Positions 1-5,635 of a stretch of 6,822 nt of DNA are shown here, one piece after another. Each line of letters opens with the position of its first letter. Positions within the stretch are counted from its first letter, which is position 1. The stretch is taken from contig JAKOZM010000227.1 in NCBI GenBank assembly GCA_029779995.1, positions 1 to 6,822 on the forward strand, given 5' to 3'. A program made the translations under genes and the position numbers. The notes beneath the pieces were generated by a model. It was not told where the DNA came from and did no database searches. It was given only the letters and a program-made list of their open reading frames with translations. The stretch comes from Actinomycetes bacterium. GTDB lineage: Bacteria; Actinomycetota; Actinomycetes; S36-B12; UBA10799.

Positions 1-84
1 CCGCTGCCGGCCACGACCGGCGTACTCCACGATCTGTACCGCCGTGGCCCCCGAACCGGTCCTCACCCGCCGAACAAATGCCAC
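1..84 (-). CDS. Probable IS1634-type transposase, N-terminal fragment cut by the window edge
   Basis: Only the first 28 codons are inside the window and the frame stays open through position 1. The GTG start at 84-82 gives a peptide beginning VAFVRRVRTGSGATAVQI. The pattern VRxVRTGSGATAVQI followed by a basic stretch (GRGRQR) is what I recall for the extreme N-terminus of IS1634/IS1549-type DDE transposases (often VRTVKTASGATAVQIV). The start is supported by a TAGGGT hexamer at 96-91 on the minus strand, six bases before the GTG, which suggests leaderless translation. The catalytic domain is outside the window, so I cannot say whether the element is intact. The call rests on a short motif recognised from memory. 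Confidence 0.62.
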   Translation of the reverse strand, partial: MAFVRRVRTGSGATAVQIVEYAGRGRQR

Positions 85-90
85 CCCACG

Positions 91-120
91 ACCCTACGAC
101 CCACGCCCTTAGTGCGTGAA
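91..120 (-). promoter_or_regulatory. Candidate promoter of the transposase, with an inverted repeat between -35 and -10
   Basis: On the minus strand TTCACG (120-115) is followed after 18 bases by TAGGGT (96-91). The -10 position would put the transcript start on the first base of the GTG at 84. A CACGC/GCGTG inverted repeat with a 7-base loop (102-118) lies inside the promoter and could be an operator or part of the insertion element's end. The -35 matches TTGACA at 4 of 6 positions. This is inference from spacing only. Confidence 0.35.
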
Positions 121-393
121 ATCCCGGCATTTCGAACAGAAAACACCTGATCAGAAGCACACCCCGTCAAGATCCGAAATCGGCGTGAGCCAAGTCAGGC
201 CTGGGCACCACCGCCACCACCCGACCCCACGACTACCGACCCAGCAACCAACACCACCCCCGCCGCGGCCGCATTCCCCAACGCGACTGAACACCCAATC
301 GACAGTGATTGTGCGGCATCGTCTTCGGCACCGAGGTTCACCAGGATCGCCCCGGAGTCGCGCAGTTCATCCACTAGGGGGCTTGCGGACCCG
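97..393. other. Gene-poor stretch between the transposase start and the murB stop
   Basis: About 300 bases with no recognised gene. The left part (about 97-180) is slightly richer in A and T than its surroundings and probably contains the end of the insertion element; I could not locate a terminal inverted repeat or a target duplication because the other end is outside the window. An 8-base palindrome CTGATCAG lies at 147-154. The right part (195-374) holds a doubtful 59-codon frame on the minus strand, listed separately. I see no hairpin followed by a T-run that would be a clear terminator for the murB operon. Confidence 0.5.
195..374 (-). CDS. Doubtful small ORF of 59 codons, possibly a gene remnant
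   Basis: Reading leftward from a GTG at 374-372, a frame runs 59 codons to a TGA at 197-195. It begins with an ordinary-looking mixed charged/hydrophobic stretch (VDELRDSGAILVNLG, then AEDDAAQSL), continues with a hydrophobic Ala/Val-rich segment (about residues 31-50) that could be one membrane span, and ends in a run of glycines and AQA. I do not recognise it. There is no Shine-Dalgarno sequence and no TANNNT element before the GTG. It starts about 20 bases after the murB stop. The frame is also open upstream to a TGA near position 405 but has no start codon there. By my count about two thirds of third positions are G or C. It may be a spurious frame in GC-rich DNA or the tail of a gene truncated by the nearby insertion element. 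Confidence 0.2.
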   Translation of the reverse strand: MDELRDSGAILVNLGAEDDAAQSLSIGCSVALGNAAAAGVVLVAGSVVVGSGGGGGAQA

Positions 394-1371
394 TCACAGC
401 GCGCAGCCCCACATCACCGGCTCGGGCAGCAGAACGATGTCGAACACATCGACCACCCGCGACCGGATGTGACGGGCCAGTTCCAGCAGGTCCTCGGTCG
501 TCCCGCCCCGGTTCGTCAACGCGAGCGTGTGTTTGCTCGACACGGCAGCACCAGAACCGGGCAACGCGAATCCCTTGTGAATACCGGCATGCTCGATCAG
601 CCACGCCGCGCTGGTCTTCACCCGGCCGTCCGGCTGCGGCCATCCGGGCGCGCCCTCGGGTGCGTGATCCACGATCGGGTTGGTGAAGAAGGAGCCGGCG
701 CTGCGCGTGTCGGGGTCGGTGGGATCGAGCACCATCCCCTTGCCTCGGCGCAATTCCAGAACCGCCTGCCGGACGGCGTCCACGGGCACCCGCTGCCCGA
801 TCTCGACCTGTAGCAGGCCGGCGAGTTCGGCGTACTTCACCGGCGCGCTGAGGCCCTCGGGCAGGTCGAAGGCCACCGCCATCACGACGTATTCCCCCGG
901 GTGTTCCTTGAAGAAGCTGCTGCGGTACCCGAATTGCGCCCGGGCGGCGGGCCACGTGGTGATCTCCCCCGTGCGGCGGACCAGAACCCGCATGCCCGCA
1001 ATGGTCTCCGCGACCTCCTGGCCGTAGGCGCCCATGTTTTGGATCGGGGTGGCGCCGACACAGCCCGGGATACCGGACAGCGCTTCAATCCCACTGCGGC
1101 CTTCGGCGACCATCTGCGCCACGAAGTCGTCCCAGGCAGTGCCAGCACTCACGATGATCTGATCGTCGTGGCGGACATGGCCAGCGGCGGTCAGCCGGAT
1201 GACGGGCTCCAGCACGCCCGCGTCGCCGGCCACCACATTAGAGCCGCCGCCCAGAATCCGGGCACCTGGATACTCATGCACGAGCGCGACCACGTCCGCC
1301 TGCGACGGCGCCTCAAGAACGGTGGCCGCTCCCCCTAGACCAAGCGTCGTGTACTGCGCCAAGCGAGTCAC
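394..1371 (-). CDS. murB: UDP-N-acetylenolpyruvoylglucosamine reductase MurB
   Basis: This is the cytoplasmic FAD enzyme that uses NADPH to reduce UDP-GlcNAc-enolpyruvate to UDP-MurNAc, the second committed step of peptidoglycan precursor synthesis. The 325 residues show the FAD-binding half with GGGSNVV (41-47) and SGIPGCVGATPIQNMGAYG (99-117). They also show the C-terminal MurB domain with YRSSFFK (149-155), KGMVLD (211-216), SAGSFFTNP (224-232) and the PEPV near the end (316-319). The expected catalytic residues are present: Arg150, Ser227 and Glu317. Length and motif order fit the family. The GTG start overlaps the TGA of the upstream hadB-like gene as GTGA, which fixes the start and suggests translational coupling. 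It is the last gene of the leftward block. Several long frames on both strands inside it are shadows. Confidence 0.97.
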   Translation of the reverse strand: MTRLAQYTTLGLGGAATVLEAPSQADVVALVHEYPGARILGGGSNVVAGDAGVLEPVIRLTAAGHVRHDDQIIVSAGTAWDDFVAQMVAEGRSGIEALSGIPGCVGATPIQNMGAYGQEVAETIAGMRVLVRRTGEITTWPAARAQFGYRSSFFKEHPGEYVVMAVAFDLPEGLSAPVKYAELAGLLQVEIGQRVPVDAVRQAVLELRRGKGMVLDPTDPDTRSAGSFFTNPIVDHAPEGAPGWPQPDGRVKTSAAWLIEHAGIHKGFALPGSGAAVSSKHTLALTNRGGTTEDLLELARHIRSRVVDVFDIVLLPEPVMWGCAL

Positions 1372-1745
1372 AGCTGCACCGTCGCGCGACCGTCCTTGAT
1401 CACGTCTCGACCATCACATGTAGCGCTCAGGACCAGCGTTGCGACGCCGGCGCTGACATCGGTGACCTCAGCCGCGAGGTGCAGTTCGGTGGCTCCGACG
1501 GCTGGCACCGGCACGGGGGCGGAGAAGCGCACGGTAAAGGTCAAAACGTGGGCGGGATCGCCCAAGAGTCTCCCGAGCTGAGCTTGTGTGAACATTCCGT
1601 GGGCGATGACATCAGGCAGCCCGACGGCTCTCGCCACGTGTTCATTCCAATGAATCGGGTTGAAGTCGCCGCTCGCCCCGGCATACATCACAAGGTTCAT
1701 GCGCTCCACACGTACCGTCTCGCGAAGGACCTCGCCGACCTTCAT
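1368..1745 (-). CDS. MaoC-type (3R)-hydroxyacyl dehydratase, HadB-like subunit
   Basis: A 125-residue single hot-dog-fold protein of the MaoC dehydratase family. It carries the hydratase-2 signature YAGASGDFNPIHWNE (21-35), with the catalytic Asp27 and His32 of the D-x4-H pair and Asn29 between them, followed by VIAHGM (46-51). In mycobacteria HadB is the catalytic subunit that pairs with HadA or HadC to dehydrate beta-hydroxyacyl-ACP in FAS-II during mycolate elongation. Here no hadC follows and murB takes the next place, so the substrate is uncertain; many actinobacteria without mycolates carry this pair. Its ATG overlaps the hadA-like stop (ATGA) and its TGA overlaps the murB GTG, which is strong evidence for one coupled operon. 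Confidence 0.9.
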   Translation of the reverse strand: MKVGEVLRETVRVERMNLVMYAGASGDFNPIHWNEHVARAVGLPDVIAHGMFTQAQLGRLLGDPAHVLTFTVRFSAPVPVPAVGATELHLAAEVTDVSAGVATLVLSATCDGRDVIKDGRATVQL

Positions 1746-2188
1746 CCGGTACCCCTGCTCACAATCGTGCTACGAGTTCGAACCAGCAGGTCCCCCTCGA
1801 CCGTGATGACGTCTGCCTGCGTCGTGAGGTACTCGTTCGACCCGCGCACGGTGATGTCGCTGATGATGGACCGGACGAGGACCTCGTCGCCGGCCACCAT
1901 CGGACGCCGGTACTCGAAACTCTGCTCGCCATGCACAACGCGGGCGTAGTCGAGGCCGAGGTCGGGATCGAAGATTGCGTAACTCAGTGCCTTCATCGTG
2001 ATGACGAACGCAAAAGTCGGCGGTGCGGGCAGGTCCGGGTAGCCCGCGGCACGGGCCGCCGAGACGTCATGGAACCGCGGCGAGAAGTCCCCGATGGCAG
2101 TCGCGAACTCCCGGACCTTCTCACGACCGATCAGGTACGAGTCCGTGTCCGGGTAGACCTTGCCGACAAAACCAGGATTGAGACCCAT
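1742..2188 (-). CDS. MaoC-like N-terminal dehydratase subunit, HadA-like (FAS1-type dehydratase domain)
   Basis: A 148-residue hot-dog-fold protein resembling HadA and the MaoC_dehydrat_N family. Typical features are a REKVREFA segment (22-29), GD at 33-34 followed by HD at 40-41, AAGYPDLPAPPTF (47-59), and VHGEQSFEYRRPMVAGDE in the second half. In mycobacteria HadA is the partner that holds the acyl chain while HadB supplies the catalytic Asp/His, and the two form a heterodimer. The absence here of the D-x4-H hydratase-2 signature seen in the neighbouring subunit agrees with that division. The start is the ATG at 2188-2186, 13 bases after the rpmG stop, with only a weak GGG-containing ribosome site. 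The gene overlaps hadB-like by 4 bp. Confidence 0.88.
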   Translation of the reverse strand: MGLNPGFVGKVYPDTDSYLIGREKVREFATAIGDFSPRFHDVSAARAAGYPDLPAPPTFAFVITMKALSYAIFDPDLGLDYARVVHGEQSFEYRRPMVAGDEVLVRSIISDITVRGSNEYLTTQADVITVEGDLLVRTRSTIVSRGTG

Positions 2189-2201
2189 GCCCGGCAGGCG
2201 C

Positions 2202-2366
2202 CTAGCGGGTCTCTTTGTGCTCGGTGTGCTTCTTGCAATGCGGGCAGAACTTCTTCAGTTCGATGCGGTCGGGGTTGTTGCGCCGGTTCTTCTTGGTGAT
2301 GTAGTTGCGGTGCTTACACTCCCCGCACGCCAGCGTGATCTTGGGGCGGACGTCGGATTTCGCCAC
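2202..2366 (-). CDS. rpmG: Large ribosomal subunit protein bL33
   Basis: A 54-residue basic protein beginning (M)[17 protein letters not shown] and ending [10 protein letters not shown]. Two CxxC pairs (CGEC at 14-17 and CPHC at 41-44) mark the zinc-binding form of L33 rather than a cysteine-free paralogue. [20 protein letters not shown] between them is the family core. It binds 23S rRNA near the E site of the 50S subunit. The GTG start at 2366-2364 is preceded by GAGGAAAGG six bases upstream, the clearest Shine-Dalgarno sequence in the block. It lies between tRNA-Met and the hadA-like gene, as in mycobacteria (rpmG2-hadA). Confidence 0.95.
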   Translation of the reverse strand: MAKSDVRPKITLACGECKHRNYITKKNRRNNPDRIELKKFCPHCKKHTEHKETR

Positions 2367-2392
2367 GATGAACCTTTCCTCGTTCGTTGTTG

Positions 2393-2466
2393 TAGCGGAG
2401 GCCGGACTTGAACCGGCGACACAGCGATTATGAGCCGCTTGCTCTGCCAGGCTGAGCTACTCCGCC
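2393..2466 (-). tRNA. tRNA-Met(CAU), elongator type
   Basis: The minus strand folds into a complete cloverleaf of 74 bases. The acceptor stem GGCGGAG pairs with CTCCGCT (a G-U pair at 1-72), the D stem is GCTC/GAGC, and the anticodon stem AGCGG/TCGCT encloses the loop CTCATAA with anticodon CAU. The T stem is GCCGG/CCGGC around TTCAAGT, and the discriminator base is A. CCA is not encoded (the following bases are CAA). The paired G1-U72, and the lack of the three G-C pairs at the base of the anticodon stem, indicate the elongator rather than the initiator. The position before rpmG matches metT of mycobacteria. Confidence 0.95.
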
Positions 2467-2502
2467 TCGCACGCTGCCTCCAAGTTCGAAGATCAGCGCT
2501 CG

Positions 2503-2575
2503 AGCCCCTTTACGGAATCGAACCGTAGACCTTCTCCTTACCATGGAGACGCTCTGCCGACTGAGCTAAAGGGGC
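2503..2575 (-). tRNA. tRNA-Thr(GGU)
   Basis: A complete cloverleaf of 73 bases on the minus strand. The acceptor stem GCCCCTT pairs perfectly with AAGGGGC. The D stem is GCTC/GAGC. The anticodon stem TCTCC/GGAGA closes the loop ATGGTAA with anticodon GGU, reading ACC and ACU. The T stem is TACGG/CCGTA around TTCGATT, and the discriminator is T (U). CCA is not encoded. It is the first gene of the leftward block, 36 bases before tRNA-Met, matching the thrT-metT order known from mycobacteria. Confidence 0.96.
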
Positions 2576-2584
2576 AACCGTTCT

Positions 2585-2590
2585 AGGGTA
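2585..2590 (-). promoter_or_regulatory. Candidate -10 element for the tRNA-Thr/tRNA-Met/rpmG/had/murB block
   Basis: On the minus strand TACCCT (2590-2585) fits the actinobacterial TANNNT -10 pattern and would start transcription near 2578, about three bases before the tRNA-Thr 5' end. No convincing -35 was seen 16-19 bases upstream. Position and pattern only. Confidence 0.35.
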
Positions 2591-2659
2591 CAAGGTCTGG
2601 CGGGCACCCCACGACGTGACTCCCCCATTGCGGTGGGTCCTGAGATGGGGCGACCGGAC

Positions 2660-2665
2660 TAGTGT
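2660..2665 (+). promoter_or_regulatory. Candidate -10 element giving a leaderless GGDEF-EAL transcript
   Basis: TAGTGT lies exactly six bases before the GTG start at 2672, so a transcript would begin on the start codon. No Shine-Dalgarno sequence is present between 2655 and 2671. No good -35 is visible at 17-18 bases spacing. The 96-bp gap to tRNA-Thr is a divergent promoter region. Confidence 0.45.
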
Positions 2666-2671
2666 GAAACA

Positions 2672-4936
2672 GTGGCTCACCGGGATCCGCCCCGTGATCT
2701 CGACGGGGTCGAGAGACGACCGGACCTGCCGCGGCCGGTTGCCGCTCTGATCGCCCTCACCGTCGCCCTGCTAAGTGGCTTCACAGCCTGGTTGCTGCTG
2801 GGACCCACCGAGTTCCTACCAGTGCGCGACGCCCTGCTCTACTGCGCCCTGCTGGTACCACCGATCATGATCTTCGCCGCGCGGGCCGCCACGGCGACGA
2901 CGACCCGCCTTTCCTGGGTGCTGTTCGCCCTGGCCTGCACGGTATGGCTGATCGCCGAATTGGACTACTTCACCGGATCGGATCCGGAGGGTCCCGGCAG
3001 CCTCTGGTCGCAGCTGCTCTTCCTCACCATCAGCCCGACCATGTACGTGGCCATCGCGGTGCTCATCCGCCCCGTGATGGGGTCCGCAGCTGGCACCACC
3101 TATCTCGACGGGCTGATCATCGCCCTGGCCGCGGCGGCTGCGCTGTCCCTGCTCGCACCTGCGGTGGAGGTCGAGGAGTCAGCGTGGGAGCTGGTCATCC
3201 CCTGGCTCTACCCCCTGCTGGACCTCCTGCAAGTGGCCATCGTCGCGGCGGTATTGGCCGTGATGAGGCGGGCTGCCGGTCCCGCCTGGTGGTTGCTGCT
3301 GGCAGGTTCGGTCCTCATCTGGCTCGGTGACGCGTTCTGGCTGTTCGGCGTGGCCCAGACGGAGCAGGGCGTGGGCGCGATCATCGACCTCACCTGGCCG
3401 TTGGGGCTGCTCCTGCTGAGCCTGTCGGCGTGGACCCGGCTGGGTCAGGCACCGAGCGACTCGCGCATGAACTGGGTGGCCCCGGTCGTCGTCACCACTG
3501 CGATGTTCGCCCTCATCGTGTACGCCACCGAGCACAACGTCCCCAGCGTCACGGTTGCCCTGGCCACCGCGACAGTGCTGGCGGGGGCCCTGCGCAGCCT
3601 CGGCGCGTTTCGGGCCGCGACGGCCCGCGCGCGCGCCCAGCTGCAGGCCCGCACGGATGATTTGACCGGCCTGGTCAACCGGCGGGGACTGAACCGCCTG
3701 GCCGGCCAGGGTATCGACTCACCCCGCGCGCTGCTGCTGGTAGACGTGGACCGCTTCAAACAGATCAACGACACCCTCGGCCACCAGGCCGGTGATGAGG
3801 TACTGCAGACCGTCGCGCAGCGCTTTCGAAGCGCAGTGGACCCGTCGGTGGTGATCAGCCGCATCGGTGGCGACGAATTCGCGCTGCTCACCCCTGCTGG
3901 GACGGGCATCACGCAGGCCCTGGAACTCGCGGCCGCACTGCACAGCAGTGTCACCGATCCGGTCGCCGCATCCGGCATGGATCTGAAAGTGGAATTGAGC
4001 ATCGGGATCGCTGTGGCCCCGGATCAGGGCGACTCCCTGTCGAATCTGCTGCTGGCCGCCGACCGCGCCATGTACCGAGCCAAGGGCGAGCACGTGAATA
4101 CGCAGGTCTTCGACTCCCGGCGCGACGGCACGGATCAGGGGCGGCTGCTGATCATGCAGGATCTGCGCGGCGGGGTGGATCGCCAGGAGTTCGTATGCCA
4201 TTACCAGCCGCAACTCGATGTGGTGACCAACGAGATCGTTGCGGTGGAGGCCCTCGTGCGCTGGCAGCATCCGCAGCGGGGCGTGATACAGGCCGCCGAC
4301 TTCCTGCCCGTCCTTGAGCAGACCGCACTCATCCGCCCGCTCACCGACATGATCCTCAACCAGAGCCTCTGCCAGCTGCGCGCCTGGGACCAACAGGGCA
4401 TCCACCTGCGGATGTGCGCGAACATCTCGGCGACGAACCTGCTGGACCGGGCCCTGCCCCCGCGCGTGGCGCAACTGCTGGCAGACCACCACATCCCGGC
4501 GCATCGACTCACGTTGGAGATCACCGAGACAGCCCTGAGCGGTGACGAGGAGCGGGTCCGAATCGTCCTTGCCCAGTTGCACGCCATCGGGGTGCAGATC
4601 TCGATCGACGATTACGGCGCCGGCTACTCGTCGCTGCACCAGATCGGGACCATGGACGCTCAGGAACTCAAACTCGATCGGGAGTTCGTGACCGGTGTTG
4701 GTTCACGAGCGGAGCTGCGCTCCATTCTCTCTGCGACGGTGCACCTGGCCCACGGCCTTCGCCTGCGCATGGTCGCCGAAGGTGTGGAGTCGGCATCGGA
4801 CCTCGAACACGTCCGGCTGTCTGGCTGTGACCTCGCCCAGGGCTTCCACATCAGTGCCCCCCTGGACGGCGACTCCATGGTGGTCTGGCTGCAGGAGCGG
4901 TCGCAGCGGACAGGCGATGAGCGCCTGCGGTACTAG
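2672..4936 (+). CDS. Membrane-anchored bifunctional c-di-GMP enzyme (multi-TM, GGDEF and EAL domains)
   Basis: A 754-residue protein with a short charged N-terminus and about ten predicted membrane spans in residues 23-312 (for example 23-45, 53-72, 81-97, 114-134, 145-162, 204-224, 236-255, 270-287, 295-312). An Ala/Arg-rich linker follows, then GGDEF (about 325-480) and EAL (about 495-735). The GGDEF half has DDLTGLVNRR (329-338), metal-binding Asp358 in DVDRF, substrate-binding Asn366 and Asp375, and an intact GGDEF at 399-403, so diguanylate cyclase activity is expected. The inhibitory I-site RxxD is absent: residues 390-393 are DPSV. The EAL half has EAL (526-528), Asn584, Glu616, Asp646-Asp647, Lys667, Glu703 and Gln723, the full set expected for hydrolysis to pGpG. 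Which activity dominates cannot be told. The architecture resembles streptomycete RmdB-type proteins. The N-terminal domain matches no sensor family I can name. Confidence 0.93.
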   Translation: MAHRDPPRDLDGVERRPDLPRPVAALIALTVALLSGFTAWLLLGPTEFLPVRDALLYCALLVPPIMIFAARAATATTTRLSWVLFALACTVWLIAELDYFTGSDPEGPGSLWSQLLFLTISPTMYVAIAVLIRPVMGSAAGTTYLDGLIIALAAAAALSLLAPAVEVEESAWELVIPWLYPLLDLLQVAIVAAVLAVMRRAAGPAWWLLLAGSVLIWLGDAFWLFGVAQTEQGVGAIIDLTWPLGLLLLSLSAWTRLGQAPSDSRMNWVAPVVVTTAMFALIVYATEHNVPSVTVALATATVLAGALRSLGAFRAATARARAQLQARTDDLTGLVNRRGLNRLAGQGIDSPRALLLVDVDRFKQINDTLGHQAGDEVLQTVAQRFRSAVDPSVVISRIGGDEFALLTPAGTGITQALELAAALHSSVTDPVAASGMDLKVELSIGIAVAPDQGDSLSNLLLAADRAMYRAKGEHVNTQVFDSRRDGTDQGRLLIMQDLRGGVDRQEFVCHYQPQLDVVTNEIVAVEALVRWQHPQRGVIQAADFLPVLEQTALIRPLTDMILNQSLCQLRAWDQQGIHLRMCANISATNLLDRALPPRVAQLLADHHIPAHRLTLEITETALSGDEERVRIVLAQLHAIGVQISIDDYGAGYSSLHQIGTMDAQELKLDREFVTGVGSRAELRSILSATVHLAHGLRLRMVAEGVESASDLEHVRLSGCDLAQGFHISAPLDGDSMVVWLQERSQRTGDERLRY

Positions 4937-4937
4937 C

Positions 4938-4952
4938 CACGGGTTCGCCGTG
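4938..4952. terminator. Weak hairpin between the convergent GGDEF-EAL gene and tRNA-Tyr
   Basis: CACGG, loop GTTCG, CCGTG: a 5-bp G+C-rich stem one base after the TAG stop, readable on either strand. It sits between converging transcripts, where a bidirectional terminator would be expected. There is no T-run on either side, so at best it is a U-less actinobacterial-type terminator. Confidence 0.28.
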
Positions 4953-4962
4953 TTCGTGGTGG

Positions 4963-5048
4963 TGGTGGCGGGTGCTGGGTTCGAACCAGCGTAGGCGTAA
5001 GCCGACGGTTTTACAGACCGTTCCCTTTGGCCGCTCGGGCAACCCGCC
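4963..5048 (-). tRNA. tRNA-Tyr(GUA), class II with long variable arm
   Basis: On the minus strand the acceptor stem GGCGGGT pairs perfectly with ACCCGCC. The anticodon stem ACGGT/ACCGT encloses the loop CTGTAAA with anticodon GUA. A long variable arm (containing GGCTTACGCC) follows, then the T stem GCTGG/CCAGC around TTCGAAC, with discriminator A. Unlike the other two tRNAs in the window, CCA appears to be encoded (4965-4963). The long variable arm plus GUA makes the identity secure. It is convergent with the GGDEF-EAL gene (27 bases between ends) and divergent from yajQ. Confidence 0.95.
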
Positions 5049-5056
5049 AAGGTGCG

Positions 5057-5085
5057 TTAGCCACGATACACGGTGCAAGTAGGGT
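5057..5085 (+). promoter_or_regulatory. Candidate yajQ promoter with leaderless geometry
   Basis: TTAGCC (5057-5062), 17 bases, TAGGGT (5080-5085), then six bases to the ATG at 5092. The -10 spacing puts the transcript start on the ATG. An alternative reading is that the AGGG within the hexamer acts as a weak ribosome site on a longer transcript. The whole divergent region with tRNA-Tyr is only 43 bases. Confidence 0.45.
5063..5068 (-). promoter_or_regulatory. Candidate -10 element of tRNA-Tyr
   Basis: TATCGT on the minus strand (5068-5063) fits TANNNT and would start transcription near 5056, leaving an 8-base leader before the mature tRNA end at 5048. No clear -35. It overlaps the proposed yajQ promoter on the other strand. 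Confidence 0.35.
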
Positions 5086-5091
5086 GCTCGC

Positions 5092-5583
5092 ATGGCAGAT
5101 AGCAGCTTCGACATCGTCAGCAAAGTAGACCGGCAGGAGGCCGACAACGCACTGAACCAGGCCGCCAAAGAGCTGGCCACCCGCTTCGACTTCAAGAACA
5201 CCGGCACCACCATCCGATGGTCCGGCGAGATGAGTATCGAGGTCGTCTCCGCGACCGAGGAGCGCTCATTGGCCGCGTTGGACGTGCTGCGCGACAAACT
5301 GGTGAAACGGCACATCTCGCTCAAGGCATTCAAGGCCGATGACCCCCGGCTGTCGGGCAAGGAGTACAAGATCAGCGGCTCCTTCGAGTCCGGTCTGAGC
5401 CAGGAGAACGCGAAGAAGATCGCCAAGATCATTCGCGATGAAGGGCCGAAGGGCATCAAGACCCAGGTGCAGGGTGAAGAGGTGCGGGTGTCCAGCAAGT
5501 CCCGCGACGACCTGCAGAGCGTGATGTCCTTGCTCAAGGAGCAGGATCTGGACGTCGCCCTGCAGTTCACCAATTACCGATGA
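5092..5583 (+). CDS. YajQ family nucleotide/c-di-GMP-binding protein (DUF520)
   Basis: A 163-residue cytoplasmic protein, the usual family length, recognisable from end to end. It starts [20 protein letters not shown] (1-20), followed by [13 protein letters not shown], the RHISLKAF segment, the [20 protein letters not shown] region, [22 protein letters not shown], and the terminal [12 protein letters not shown]. The fold is two ferredoxin-like halves. A Xanthomonas member was reported to bind c-di-GMP and to act with a LysR-type regulator; other members are annotated simply as nucleotide-binding, so ligand binding here is inference. The ATG at 5092 is supported by conserved N-terminal residues and the TAGGGT element six bases upstream. 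It lies 155 bases downstream of a c-di-GMP turnover gene on the same strand, with an opposite-strand tRNA between, and 52 bases upstream of a membrane-protein gene that may be co-transcribed. Confidence 0.95.
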   Translation: MADSSFDIVSKVDRQEADNALNQAAKELATRFDFKNTGTTIRWSGEMSIEVVSATEERSLAALDVLRDKLVKRHISLKAFKADDPRLSGKEYKISGSFESGLSQENAKKIAKIIRDEGPKGIKTQVQGEEVRVSSKSRDDLQSVMSLLKEQDLDVALQFTNYR

Positions 5584-5635
5584 CCCCTAGGCAGCGTCTG
5601 GCCGCACGGGGCTGGCGGGTAGTCCGGAGCCGATC

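Noticed and set aside
353..384. GCCCC...GGGGC pairing downstream of murB as a terminator
   Set aside because: Only about five pairs around a loop of more than 20 bases, with internal mismatches and no T-run.
116..472. A 118-codon plus-strand frame, His/Pro/Arg/Thr-rich
   Set aside because: Composition is typical of a chance frame and it overlaps the murB 3' end in antisense.
374..955. A 193-codon frame on the minus strand inside murB, and several plus-strand frames across 469-1338
   Set aside because: Low-complexity Arg/Gly/Ala/Pro-rich translations overlapping the well-supported murB; typical GC-rich shadow frames.
2393..2466. Reading the CAU tRNA as initiator tRNA or as tRNA-Ile2
   Set aside because: The 1-72 position is paired (G-U) and the initiator-type anticodon stem is absent; the overall sequence and the position before rpmG match elongator tRNA-Met.
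3719..4639. A 306-codon frame antisense to the GGDEF-EAL gene
   Set aside because: The sense strand encodes every catalytic motif of GGDEF and EAL; the antisense translation has no recognisable domain.
4963..5048. tRNA-Tyr as an integration (att) site of a genomic island
   Set aside because: No integrase, no duplicated tRNA 3' end and no composition change nearby; the neighbours look like core genes.
4851..5573. A 240-codon minus-strand frame covering yajQ and tRNA-Tyr
   Set aside because: It runs through a tRNA gene and opposite a fully conserved YajQ; its translation is Ser/Arg-rich with no family features.
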